Assembly: GCF_006716785.1 (NCBI RefSeq)
Contig: NZ_VFPQ01000001.1
Location: 1,302,001-1,366,000, forward strand
DNA length: 64,000 nucleotides
Source: Thermopolyspora flexuosa
GTDB taxonomy: Bacteria; Actinomycetota; Actinomycetes; Streptosporangiales; Streptosporangiaceae
Direction of reading: 5' to 3'
In this document: positions 56,490 to 64,000 of the stretch, piece after piece
How positions within the stretch are numbered: the stretch's first letter is position 1
Layout: each line of letters starts with the position of its first letter
The notes under the pieces: generated by a model
What the model saw: only the letters and a program-made list of their open reading frames with translations
Told to the model about the DNA's origin: nothing
Databases searched by the model: none
Program-made: the position numbers and the translations under genes

Positions 56490-58097
56490 GTGAACGAGGT
56501 CCACCCGGGGAATCCCGCCGACTCCGCGCGACCGGGGGACGCGCCGCGGCAGGCGGACACGCAACCGGGGGAGACGCTGTACCTCAGGGACGCGGTGGAG
56601 CACCTGGAGCCGGGGCGCGCGGGTGGCACGCCGCCGGCGGCGGAGCCGGGGTATCCGGACCAGGGCCCGGCGTTCCCCGGTGGTCCCCGGGGCGGTGGAG
56701 CGGAGTACTCCGGTGAGGGGGCGGGGTATTCCGGGGAGACGTTGTATCTGCGGGACACGGTCGGTCAGGGTGATCCGGGGCGTGCGGGGGGCGTGTCGGG
56801 TCCGGCGACGGACCCGGGCTATCCGGCCGTGGGCTCGGGCTACGCGGACGATCCGCGGTATTCGGGGGGTGCGCCGCGTCCGGGGGCGGAACCGGGGTAC
56901 GGGGACGCGCCGCGCGGCAGTGGGGCGGAGTACTCCGGTGAGGGGGCGGGGTATTCCGGGGAGACGTTGTATCTGCGGGACACGGTCGGTCAGGGTGATC
57001 CGGGGCGTGCGGGGGGCGTGTCGGGTCCGGCGACGGACCCGGGCTATCCGGCCGTGAGCCCGGGCTACGGCGACGATTCGCCGTATCCGGGAGGTGCGCC
57101 GCGTCCCGGACCTGATCCGGGGTACGGGGACGGGCCCCGAGGCGGCGGCCCGGGCGGCCCGGGATACTCCTCCGGGGAGACGCTCTACCTCGGCGACACG
57201 GCCGGCCAGGGCGACCCGGGGCGTGCGGGAGGCGTGCCGGGGCCCGCGACCGATCCCGGCTATCCCGCCGTGGGCCCGGGGTACGCCGATGGCTCGCCGT
57301 ACCCGGTGACCATGCCGCCGGCCGCGGGCGATCCCGGGCGGCCCGACGACGGGCGGTACACCGGGGACCCGTACTCGGGGGGCACCTACGTCGGCGGCGG
57401 ATACGGGGGAGAGACGTACTCCGGCGACACGTATCCCGGTGGCTCCTATTCCGGAGAGCCCTACTCCGGCTCCGGCGACACGTACCCGGGCTCCGGGGAC
57501 GCGTACCAGGGCGACCCGTACTCCGGCGGAGAGTACATCGGCCAACCGGTGTACACCGGACCCGAGCCGCGCGCCGAGGAGCCGGGCCCGTCCGCCGAGA
57601 CCGGGCAGAACACGGCGCCGGTCACCCCGTTCACCATCGTCGAGCGGCCCGAGATGCTCGTGGTGGGGTACGCGGTCCGCACCTCGCCGGCGATCGAGGC
57701 GGACCCGTCCCGCGCCCAGCTCCCGGCCCTGTGGCGGCGGGCCGGCGCGCCCGGCGCGTTCGCCCACGTGCCCGCCCGCGTCGACGAGAACCTGTACGCG
57801 GTGCTGACCGACTACGAGAGCGACCACCGCGGCGCCTACACGCAGGTCGTCGGCATCGCCGTGCACACCGCCGCGCGCCTGCCCGAGGGCATGGTCGCGG
57901 TCCGGGTGCCGGGCGTGCCGGTGATGAAGCTGGAGGCGCGCGGGCCCATGCCGCAGGCGCTCATCGAGGCCTGGCAGCAGGTGTGGAAGCACACCGAGTC
58001 CGGGGCGAGCCCGGCCCGTGCCTTCACCACCGACGTCGAGGTGCACCATCCGGACGGCGCCGACCTCTACATCGCCGTCCTGATGCCGCCCTCCTGA
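56490..58097 (+). CDS. GETLYLRD-repeat protein with C-terminal GyrI-like effector-binding domain
   Basis: 535-aa two-part protein. The first 370 residues are disordered-looking and rich in Gly, Pro, Tyr, Ser. GETLYL begins at about residues 27, 82, 157 and 229 (RDAV, RDTV, RDTV, GDTA following), each trailed by GDPGRAGGV and DPGYPAV. Then a Tyr/Gly stretch (TYVGGGYGGETYSGDTYPGG). Residues about 375-535 match GyrI-like/AraC effector-binding domains: VVGYAVRTSPAIEADPSRAQ, YTQVVGIAVHTAARLPEGMV, VMKLEARGPMPQALIEAWQQ. GTG 56490 has GGAGGAG at 56478-56484. The domain may bind a small amphipathic ligand. Confidence 0.85.
   Translation: MNEVHPGNPADSARPGDAPRQADTQPGETLYLRDAVEHLEPGRAGGTPPAAEPGYPDQGPAFPGGPRGGGAEYSGEGAGYSGETLYLRDTVGQGDPGRAGGVSGPATDPGYPAVGSGYADDPRYSGGAPRPGAEPGYGDAPRGSGAEYSGEGAGYSGETLYLRDTVGQGDPGRAGGVSGPATDPGYPAVSPGYGDDSPYPGGAPRPGPDPGYGDGPRGGGPGGPGYSSGETLYLGDTAGQGDPGRAGGVPGPATDPGYPAVGPGYADGSPYPVTMPPAAGDPGRPDDGRYTGDPYSGGTYVGGGYGGETYSGDTYPGGSYSGEPYSGSGDTYPGSGDAYQGDPYSGGEYIGQPVYTGPEPRAEEPGPSAETGQNTAPVTPFTIVERPEMLVVGYAVRTSPAIEADPSRAQLPALWRRAGAPGAFAHVPARVDENLYAVLTDYESDHRGAYTQVVGIAVHTAARLPEGMVAVRVPGVPVMKLEARGPMPQALIEAWQQVWKHTESGASPARAFTTDVEVHHPDGADLYIAVLMPPS
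56700..56831 (+). repeat. 132-bp direct repeat inside the repeat-protein gene, copy 1
   Basis: Identical base for base to 56925-57056, 225 bases (75 codons) away. It encodes EYSGEGAGYSGETLYLRDTV onward. The copies share rare codons such as TTG TAT and GAT, so the copying is recent or gene conversion maintains it. Confidence 0.9.
56925..57056 (+). repeat. 132-bp direct repeat inside the repeat-protein gene, copy 2
   Basis: Identical to 56700-56831. The outer two GETLYL units (near 56570 and 57176) code similar peptides with different codons, so they are older. Confidence 0.9.
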
Positions 58098-58194
58098 CCG
58101 TGACGCCGCGGCGACGGGCACCGAGGGTACGGCCCGGCCCGAAACGCCGCGGCGGCCCCGGCCCGTCACCCGGGGAAGGCGCGGCGGGCCGGGG

Positions 58195-58434
58195 TCACTT
58201 CCTCGCCTCGCTGCCCAGCCGGGGGAACGGGCGCAGGGAGAACACCGCCTCGATCGGCACCTCGAAGTACTCGGCGATGCGCAGCGCCAGGTGGAGGCTG
58301 GGGCTGTACTCGCCGCGCTCCAGGTAGCCGATCGTCTGGTAGTGCACGCCGAGCGCCTCGGCGAGCTCCCGGCGCGAGATGCCGCGATCGGCCCGCAGCA
58401 CGGCGATCCGGTTGTAGACGACGCCGTCGGCCAT
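58195..58434 (-). CDS. Small XRE-family helix-turn-helix regulator
   Basis: 79-aa protein that is almost only a lambda-repressor-like helix-turn-helix: RIAVLRADRGISRRELAEAL, GVHYQTIGYLERGEYSPSLH and a closing helix. Such YozG-like regulators are typically encoded beside a short multi-helix membrane protein. Here that partner is 58806-59339, in the same direction but 371 bases upstream. ATG 58434 follows AGGGTGAACG. Confidence 0.9.
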   Translation of the reverse strand: MADGVVYNRIAVLRADRGISRRELAEALGVHYQTIGYLERGEYSPSLHLALRIAEYFEVPIEAVFSLRPFPRLGSEARK

Positions 58435-58805
58435 CGTTCACCCTGCCCGTCGCGTGTGTACGGCCTGCCGCGTGTGTCCGCGTGCGGCGCGGGTACGGCG
58501 CGCGCCGCGCCCGGCTGCCCGTGCTCCCGGGGACGTCGCCCCGCGGGTTCCGCAGATCTCCGTCATGCCGGTGATGCCTGCCACTGCTCCCGAGGTTCCG
58601 CCGTCGGCCGCGGCGCCGGTCGCGCCGTGTCGGCCCGCGCCCGCCGATGCCGGTGCGGCCGGGGCCGCCCCGCCGTACCGGTGCCGCAGGCCGGGCCGGG
58701 ACCGCGCCGGGCGTCGTGGCGCGGCGACGGCGAGAGAACACTATCGGTGATCGCGCGCCGTGGCGGAACGGCACCGCCGTGGCGGCGGGTGTGTTCCGTC
58801 ATCGG
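58435..58805. other. 371-base gap between the regulator and membrane genes
   Basis: No good frame. The pairing of these two genes normally leaves little space, so a gene may have been lost here, or the regulator has its own promoter. Confidence 0.4.
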
Positions 58806-59339
58806 TCACTCGTCCGGGGACGGTGGGTCGGGCATGCGCCAGGCGGCCACGAAGAGCGGCAGGATGAGGTGGGTCATGCCGAGGGCGTAGAGGATGAGGA
58901 TGACCGCGAAGGCGGGCACCTCGCCCTCGGGGCCCTGCCGGAACGTGGCGAGGAAGACCCCGGTGGTGGCGAGCGCGATCAGCACGAGGGTGATCCGGTT
59001 GGCCACCGAGTGCGCCCGCAGCCGCTCGCCGACCTGCCGCTCGTCGAGATACCGTTCGGCGAGGCTGGTGATGCCCCGGGTCGCCGCCTTGAGCAGGACG
59101 ATCACCGGAGCGGCCACGACCGACGCGGCGACGAGCAGCGCGTAGTGCACGGTGAACATCCTGGTGTCGGGGGCGAGCACCCACGCCGCGACCGCGTCGG
59201 CCCAGAACACGGACATGGCGGCGAGGCCGACCGTGGCGAGCGCGCGCCGCCGTCCCCGGGTGGCGTACCAGGACGGCAGCACGTCGATCTCCATCCGTCG
59301 CCGCGCCCGTTCCCGGGCCCGCTCGACGTGATCCTGCAT
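58806..59339 (-). CDS. Four-helix membrane protein next to the XRE regulator
   Basis: 177-aa protein. About 30 basic residues (MQDHVERARERARRRMEIDV) precede four helices at about 33-52, 65-85, 115-133 and 143-163. The layout is like DUF2178-type partners of small XRE regulators. No catalytic motif. AT-rich DNA upstream (59371-59411) likely has its promoter, with TTGCTT at 59402-59397 on the minus strand as a possible -35. Confidence 0.8.
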   Translation of the reverse strand: MQDHVERARERARRRMEIDVLPSWYATRGRRRALATVGLAAMSVFWADAVAAWVLAPDTRMFTVHYALLVAASVVAAPVIVLLKAATRGITSLAERYLDERQVGERLRAHSVANRITLVLIALATTGVFLATFRQGPEGEVPAFAVILILYALGMTHLILPLFVAAWRMPDPPSPDE

Positions 59340-59524
59340 CGCTCACCTGCCGACTGCGTGGGGACGGCCTTCAGGTAGATAGCAGACATACTACATAAGC
59401 AAGAAGGAATGCTGTCTTCCTGGAAGATGACAGGGCACGGCGAACCGGAGGCGAAGCGAACGGCCCGGCAGGACGGCCACCGGGCGGTGCCGCCGTGACC
59501 GCGGTCGCCGGGCGCCGGGGCGTG

Positions 59525-60667
59525 TCAGGCGAGCACGCCCTCGTCGCGCAGCGCCCGTGCCGTCTCCGCGTCGATGCCCCAGGACGACAGGTCGTGCAGG
59601 CGGGTCGCCGGGGCGAGGTCGCCGTGCCCGCCGCCGAGCAGCCGCGGGGCCGGGGCCGGCTGGAGCCCGCCGCCGACCTCGACGAAGGTGCCGCGGGCGC
59701 GGTTGTGCGGGTGCCGCGGGGCCTCGCTCATCGTCAGCACGGGAAAGACGCAGGCGTCCGAGCCCTCGAAGATCTTCTCCCACTCGGCCCGGGTCCGCGA
59801 CCGGAACGCCTCCGCCAGCCGGGCGCGGATGGCCGGCCAGTTCGCCCGGTCGTTGCGGTCCGGCAGGTCCTCCAGCCCCAGCCGCGCCACGAGCTCGTCC
59901 CAGAACCTCGGCTCCAGCGCGCCCACGGCGACGTAGCCGCCGTCCGCGGTCTCGTAGGTGTCGTACTGCGGCGCTCCCGTGTCGAGCAGGTTCGTGCCCC
60001 GCTCGCCCCAGCCGGCGAGCGGCCCGCCGTCCGGCCCCGGCCGGAGCAGCGGGGAGAACAACGCGAACAGCAGCGCCGCGCCGTCCACCATCGCCGCGTC
60101 GATCACCCGCCCGCGGCCGGTGCGCTCCCGCTCGAACAGCGCGAGCACGATGCCGTACGCGAGCATCAGGCCGCCGCCCGCGAAGTCACCGAGGATGTTG
60201 ATCGGCGGGGTGGGCTTCTCCCCGGCCCGGCCGAGCATCGACAGCACCCCGGAGATCGCGATGTAGTCGATGTCGTGCCCGGCCCGCCCGGCGAGCGGCC
60301 CGTCCTGGCCCCACCCGGTCAGCCGCCCGTAGACGAGCCGCGGGTTGACCGCGTGCAGGTCGTCGGGCCCGATGCCGAGCCGCTCGGCGACCCCGGGCCG
60401 GAACACCTCGATCACCACGTCGGCCTGCGCGGCGAGCCGCTTGAACGCCTCGACCCCGCGCGGCGACTTCAGGTCGAGCCCGATGGTGCGCTTGCCCCGG
60501 TCGAGGGCGGTGCCGTGCGGCCGGTCGCCGAGCGCCCGCACCGTCTCCACCCGGTCGACGCGCAGCACCTGCGCACCGTGGTCGGCGAGCATCATCCCGG
60601 CGAACGGCCCCGGCGCGAGCCCGGCCAGCTCCAGCACGCGCACCCCGGCCAGCGGCCCATTCCCCAT
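59525..60667 (-). CDS. CaiB/BaiF family CoA transferase, probable alpha-methylacyl-CoA racemase
   Basis: Family III CoA transferase or racemase of 380 aa. The start GPLAGVRVLELAGLAPGPFAGMMLADHGAQVLRVDR and the catalytic aspartate region AGHDIDYIAISGVL are close to alpha-methylacyl-CoA racemase (AMACR/MCR), with the His and Asp of HDIDYIA as proton-transfer residues. LGDFAGGG is the later family box. Racemase rather than transferase fits these motifs best. It lies near the methyl-branched fatty acid genes tmsAB, which may be relevant since AMACR inverts 2-methyl acyl-CoA. Confidence 0.88.
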   Translation of the reverse strand: MGNGPLAGVRVLELAGLAPGPFAGMMLADHGAQVLRVDRVETVRALGDRPHGTALDRGKRTIGLDLKSPRGVEAFKRLAAQADVVIEVFRPGVAERLGIGPDDLHAVNPRLVYGRLTGWGQDGPLAGRAGHDIDYIAISGVLSMLGRAGEKPTPPINILGDFAGGGLMLAYGIVLALFERERTGRGRVIDAAMVDGAALLFALFSPLLRPGPDGGPLAGWGERGTNLLDTGAPQYDTYETADGGYVAVGALEPRFWDELVARLGLEDLPDRNDRANWPAIRARLAEAFRSRTRAEWEKIFEGSDACVFPVLTMSEAPRHPHNRARGTFVEVGGGLQPAPAPRLLGGGHGDLAPATRLHDLSSWGIDAETARALRDEGVLA

Positions 60668-61020
60668 CGTCCGGCACCTCCCGGTACGGCGGCGGCAAAG
60701 CGGTCAATATGGTCCCGATCCGCCTAGTAGAACAAGATTCGGCCGGCGTTCGCAACCGCCGTGTCCAGGCGCGACGGGAGCCCGTGCGGCCGTGCCGTAC
60801 CTCCGGCCGCCAATGGCCTAGACCGGTTGTTGACCTGGGCTTCGGTGTGTCGTCACGGAGTTTTCCGGCCGCGCCGCTTAGAATTTCTTGTCGGCCTCTA
60901 CCGGTTTCGGGGACCCGCTGAGTTTTCGCACGTTTAACGTGTCTAGTCTGGTCCGGGGTTATTGAAGGAGATACCGTCACGTAGAGGCGAACTCCGCTAA
61001 CAAATCGTGGGGGTGATGGC
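60668..61020. other. 353-base divergent region upstream of tmsA
   Basis: Carries the promoter of tmsAB. AT-rich patches occur at 60885-60900 and 60923-60950. A perfect palindrome is listed separately. No gene. Confidence 0.6.
60929..60941. promoter_or_regulatory. Palindrome CACGTTTAACGTG, candidate operator
   Basis: Six-base arms CACGTT and AACGTG around one central T, 80 bases upstream of tmsA. TAGTCT at 60944-60949 could be a -10 next to it. Possible site of a fatty-acid-responsive regulator. Confidence 0.45.
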
Positions 61021-62427
61021 ATGCCCGGACGCGGGACCGGTTCCTCAGTGGTGAGGACCCGCCCCTCCGAGCCCCGCATGGCGGCGCACCAGAGGGCCGT
61101 CGAGCAGATCAAGGCGTCGTACGCCGAGCTGCCCGAGGGCGCGCCGCCGCGGCTCGCCAAGGGCACGACCAACCTGTTCCGGTTCCGCCCCCCGGCCCGT
61201 CAGGCGAAGCTCTCCGCCAAGGACCTGGACCAGGTGATCTCGGTCGATCCGGAGACCCGGACCGCCGAGGTCCAGGGCATGACCACCTACGAGACCCTGG
61301 TGGACGCCACGCTGCCGTACGGGCTCATGCCGTACGTGGTGCCGCAGCTCAAGACGATCACCCTCGGCGGCGCCGTCACCGGCCTCGGCATCGAGTCCAC
61401 CAGCTTCCGCAACGGCCTGCCGCACGAGTCGGTCGAGGAGATGGAGATCCTCACCGGGGACGGCCGCGTGGTCGTCGCCCGGCCCGACGGCGAGCACGCG
61501 GACCTGTTCCGCGCGTTCCCCAACTCCTACGGCACGCTCGGCTACGCGCTGCGGCTGCGGATCAAGCTCGCCCCGGTGAAGCCCTACGTACGGCTGACGC
61601 ACCTCCGCTTCACCGACGCGCACAAGTGCATGCTGGCGATGCAGGAGATCTGCGAGGCCGGCGACCTCGACGGCGAGACCGTGGACTTCGTCGACGGCGT
61701 CTTCTTCGCCCCGGACGAGCTGTACATCACCGTGGGCCGGTTCGCCGACCGGGCGCCGTACACCTCGGACTACACCGGCATGCGCATCTACTACCAGTCG
61801 ATCCGCCGGCGCGGCCGGGACTGGCTCACGGTGCGCGACTACCTGTGGCGGTGGGACACCGACTGGTTCTGGTGCTCGCGCGCGTTCGGCGTGCAGCAGC
61901 CGCTGGTGCGCTCGCTCGTGCCGCGCCGCTGGCTGCGCTCGGACGTCTACCGGAAGCTGGTCGGCCTCGACAAGCGCTTCCAGATCACCGCGCGGGTGGA
62001 CCGCTGGCTCGACCGCCCGGTGCAGGAGTCGGTGATCCAGGACGTGGAGATCCCGGTCGAGCGCGGCGCCGACTTCCTCGCCTTCTTCCACGAGAAGGTC
62101 GGCATGACGCCGGTGTGGATGTGCCCGCTCAAGGCACAGGAGCACTGGCCGCTCTACCCGATGGAGCCGAACCGGCTGTACGTCAACTTCGGCTTCTGGG
62201 GCATGGTCCCGCTGCCCCGCGGGCAATACGACGGGTACTACAACCGCCTGATCGAGAAGGCCGTGCACGATCTCGAGGGCCACAAGTCGCTGTACTCCAC
62301 GTCGTTCTACCCCCGCGAGGAGTTCTGGCGCCTCTACAACGGGGACGCCTACTGGCCGGTCAAGCGGGCCTACGACCCCGACGGCAGGCTTCTCGACCTC
62401 TACGACAAGTGCGTCCGGGGGCGTTAG
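61021..62427 (+). CDS. tmsA: FAD-dependent reductase for 10-methyl fatty acids (TmsA/BfaA type)
   Basis: 468-aa flavoprotein of the PCMH/vanillyl-alcohol-oxidase fold, related to DHCR24 sterol reductase. FAD region is VVPQLKTITLGGAVTGLGIE (about 109-128), with LTGDGRVVVARPDGEHADLF and NSYGTLGYALRLRIKLAPV following. In mycobacteria and other actinomycetes the homologous gene partners a methyltransferase: the pair turns oleoyl phospholipid into 10-methylstearoyl phospholipid, this enzyme reducing the 10-methylene intermediate. tmsB follows 13 bases later. ATG 61021 is used; ATG 61078 is also possible. Confidence 0.88.
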   Translation: MPGRGTGSSVVRTRPSEPRMAAHQRAVEQIKASYAELPEGAPPRLAKGTTNLFRFRPPARQAKLSAKDLDQVISVDPETRTAEVQGMTTYETLVDATLPYGLMPYVVPQLKTITLGGAVTGLGIESTSFRNGLPHESVEEMEILTGDGRVVVARPDGEHADLFRAFPNSYGTLGYALRLRIKLAPVKPYVRLTHLRFTDAHKCMLAMQEICEAGDLDGETVDFVDGVFFAPDELYITVGRFADRAPYTSDYTGMRIYYQSIRRRGRDWLTVRDYLWRWDTDWFWCSRAFGVQQPLVRSLVPRRWLRSDVYRKLVGLDKRFQITARVDRWLDRPVQESVIQDVEIPVERGADFLAFFHEKVGMTPVWMCPLKAQEHWPLYPMEPNRLYVNFGFWGMVPLPRGQYDGYYNRLIEKAVHDLEGHKSLYSTSFYPREEFWRLYNGDAYWPVKRAYDPDGRLLDLYDKCVRGR

Positions 62428-62440
62428 GAGGTTTCACCGG

Positions 62441-63703
62441 ATGACCACACTCGCGCGGATCTTCGAGAGGATCGTGGGCGACGACGTCGGGGTCGCGTTC
62501 TCGGCCTACGACGGCAGCAAGGCGGGTCCGGACGACGCCGACATCAGGATCGAGGTGAAGTCCCCCATCGCGGTGGCCTACCTCGCCCAGGCGCCGGGCG
62601 AGCTGGGCCTCGCCCGGGCGTACGTGTCCGGCCACATCGACGTGCACGGCGACCTGTACACGCTGCTGTCGCGCATGTGGTCGCTCACCCTCAACGACCT
62701 GCCGCTGCGCGAGAAGCTCGACGCCATCCGGTCGCTCGGGGTCAAGCCGCTGCTCATGCGGGTGCCCCCGCCGCCGCAGGAGGTACGGCGCAGCGCCCTG
62801 GCCCGCCTCGGCAGCCGGCACGCCAAGCAGCGGGACGCCAAGGCGATCAGCCACCACTACGACGTCTCCAACCGGTTCTACGAGTGGGTGCTCGGCCCCT
62901 CCATGACCTACACCTGCGCGGTGTTCCCCAAGGAGGACTCCACCCTGGAGGAGGCCCAGTACACCAAGCACGACCTGGTGGCCAGGAAGCTCGGCCTCCG
63001 GCCCGGGATGCGGCTGCTCGACGTCGGCTGCGGCTGGGGCGGCATGGTGATGCACGCGGCCGAGAAGTACGGCGTCAAGGCGCTCGGCGTGACGCTGTCC
63101 CGGCAGCAGGCCGAGTGGGCGCAGAAGGCGATCGCCGAGCGCGGGCTCGGTGACCTCGCCGAGGTCCGGCACATGGACTACCGCGACGTGACCGAGACCG
63201 GCTTCGACGCGATCAGCTCCATCGGCCTCACCGAGCACATCGGCAAGGACAACCTGCCGTTCTACTTCCGCTTCCTCAACTCCAAGCTCAAGCCGGGCGG
63301 GCGGCTGCTCAACCACTGCATCACCCGGCCCACCGGCAAGGAGAAGACGATCAACACCGGCGGGTTCATCAACCGCTACATCTTCCCGGACGGGGAGCTG
63401 GAGTCGGTCGGCTACCTGATCCGGCAGATGGAGGACAACGGCTTCGAGATCCGGCACGAGGAGAACCTGCGCGAGCACTACGCCAAGACGCTGCGGTTCT
63501 GGTGCGCCAACCTCGAGGAGCACTGGGACGAGGCGGTGCAGGAGGTCGGCCGGGCGATCGCCCGGATCTGGCGCCTCTACATGGCCGGGTGCATCGTCGG
63601 CTTCGAGCGCAACAAGGTCCAGCTCCACCAGGTGCTCGCGGTGAAGCTGGAGTCCGACGGCACCTCGCACGTGCCGCTGCGGCCCGCCGTCGACTGGCCC
63701 TGA
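62441..63703 (+). CDS. tmsB: SAM-dependent fatty-acyl phospholipid methyltransferase (TmsB/BfaB type)
   Basis: 420-aa member of the cyclopropane fatty acid synthase family. SAM motif I is LLDVGCGWGGMVMHAA; the acyl-site and bicarbonate-type residues are in SNRFYEWVLGPSMTYTCAVF and SIGLTEHIG, and CIVGFERNKVQLHQVL is at the end. Next to the TmsA reductase gene this protein is expected to methylenate the double bond of oleoyl chains at C10 rather than form a cyclopropane. It begins 13 bases after tmsA, with AGGAGG across the tmsA stop, so it is coupled. Confidence 0.9.
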   Translation: MTTLARIFERIVGDDVGVAFSAYDGSKAGPDDADIRIEVKSPIAVAYLAQAPGELGLARAYVSGHIDVHGDLYTLLSRMWSLTLNDLPLREKLDAIRSLGVKPLLMRVPPPPQEVRRSALARLGSRHAKQRDAKAISHHYDVSNRFYEWVLGPSMTYTCAVFPKEDSTLEEAQYTKHDLVARKLGLRPGMRLLDVGCGWGGMVMHAAEKYGVKALGVTLSRQQAEWAQKAIAERGLGDLAEVRHMDYRDVTETGFDAISSIGLTEHIGKDNLPFYFRFLNSKLKPGGRLLNHCITRPTGKEKTINTGGFINRYIFPDGELESVGYLIRQMEDNGFEIRHEENLREHYAKTLRFWCANLEEHWDEAVQEVGRAIARIWRLYMAGCIVGFERNKVQLHQVLAVKLESDGTSHVPLRPAVDWP

Positions 63704-63719
63704 CCGAGCCTCGGACACG

Positions 63720-63759
63720 GGTACGGCCCGCCTCGGCGACGCGGAAGGCGGGCCGTACC
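63720..63759. terminator. Bidirectional hairpin terminator, 14-bp stem
   Basis: GGTACGGCCCGCCT (63720-63733) pairs with AGGCGGGCCGTACC (63746-63759) over a 12-base loop. It separates the convergent tmsB and acyl-CoA synthetase genes. Confidence 0.8.
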
Positions 63760-63823
63760 GGGACGGACGCGGATCCGGCCGCGGGCCGGTCCCAGCTCGG
63801 GGTCGGGACCGGGCCGTCGGCCG

Positions 63824-64000
63824 TCAGCCGCGCAGCTCGCGCTTGAGGATCTTGCCGGTGGCGGTCATCGGCAGCGAGTCACGGAACTCGACGATGCGCG
63901 GGTACTTGTAAGCGGCCATGTGCTCCTTGGCCCAGGCGATCAGCTCCTCCTCGGTGATCTTCGCGCCCGGGTTGAGGATCACGTACGCCTTGATCTCCTC
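63824..64000 (-). CDS. Acyl-CoA synthetase (AMP-forming), C-terminal end only
   Basis: Translated from the minus strand, the 58 visible residues are the C-terminal lid domain of an ANL-superfamily enzyme: EEIKAYVILNPGAKITEEEL, WAKEHMAAYKYPRIVEF and the catalytic lysine in MTATGKILKREL. It makes acyl-CoA from a carboxylic acid and ATP. The rest lies beyond the window. Chain-length specificity cannot be read. Its position facing tmsAB fits lipid metabolism. Confidence 0.93.
   Translation of the reverse strand, partial: EEIKAYVILNPGAKITEEELIAWAKEHMAAYKYPRIVEFRDSLPMTATGKILKRELRG

Noticed and set aside
56700-57056. Spaced identical repeats resembling part of a CRISPR array
   Set aside because: The repeats are 132 bp, lie in frame in a protein gene, and encode the GETLYLRD units; no short repeat-spacer pattern or cas gene exists.

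Overview
This 64 kb window is very GC-rich chromosomal DNA from an actinomycete. The content fits a Streptosporangiales-type organism: a conservon (cvnABCD), GuaB1, a FAD-reductase plus methyltransferase pair for 10-methyl-branched fatty acids, DUF4192 and DUF1707 proteins, many GTG/TTG starts and ATGA/GTGA gene overlaps. The taxonomic call is an inference, not a match to a known genome. I see no prophage, insertion sequence, integron or CRISPR array. About 60 protein genes and two identical tRNA-Ala(GGC) genes are supported, with one clear pseudogene and one doubtful one.

Layout. 1-6.2 kb: a Ser/Thr kinase cut by the window edge, an M48 protease, the nadD-rsfS-phosphatase operon and a GCS2-type carboxylate-amine ligase. 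6.3-11 kb: selD, recQ and a GDSL esterase. 11.1-14.5 kb: a BON-methyltransferase fusion, two small membrane proteins and an ABC-2 type exporter. 15-22.1 kb: GNAT, a zinc alcohol dehydrogenase, a CMD protein, a divergent lactonase/GH51 arabinofuranosidase pair and a SigJ-like sigma factor with a FAD oxidoreductase. 22.2-24.7 kb: tRNA-Ala copy 1, two unrecognised small genes and an XRE-type regulator. 25-28.5 kb: a NarL-type two-component system divergent from an ABC exporter. 28.6-36.3 kb: a GNAT/N-succinylamino acid racemase pair, an MSMEG_6728 protein, a membrane sulfatase, a CPBP-PadR-HAAS module and a phosphopantetheinyl transferase.

36.4-42.2 kb: a UTRA regulator, tRNA-Ala copy 2 and the complete conservon. 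42.6-50.2 kb: a heterodimeric ABC exporter, a secreted or anchored protein, Maf, EI24 and DUF4192. 50.3-51.3 kb: a decayed stretch holding a twice-frameshifted ABC ATPase remnant. 51.5-60.7 kb: a DUF1707/DUF4870 protein, an ATP-dependent DNA ligase, FKBP, GuaB1, a repeat protein with a GyrI-like domain, an XRE/membrane pair and a CaiB-type CoA transferase. 61-64 kb: tmsA-tmsB and the C-terminus of an acyl-CoA synthetase.

How the genes work together. Recognisable units are: conservon signalling (sensor-like ATPase, roadblock, DUF742, GTPase); probable D- to L-amino acid conversion (GNAT plus racemase); arabinoside breakdown (GH51 plus SMP-30); lipid methyl branching (tmsAB beside an acyl-CoA synthetase); and three exporter systems. 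The word GGTACGGC/GCCGTACC recurs in genes and in terminator stems. Two consensus DnaA boxes lie just upstream of the DUF4192 gene.
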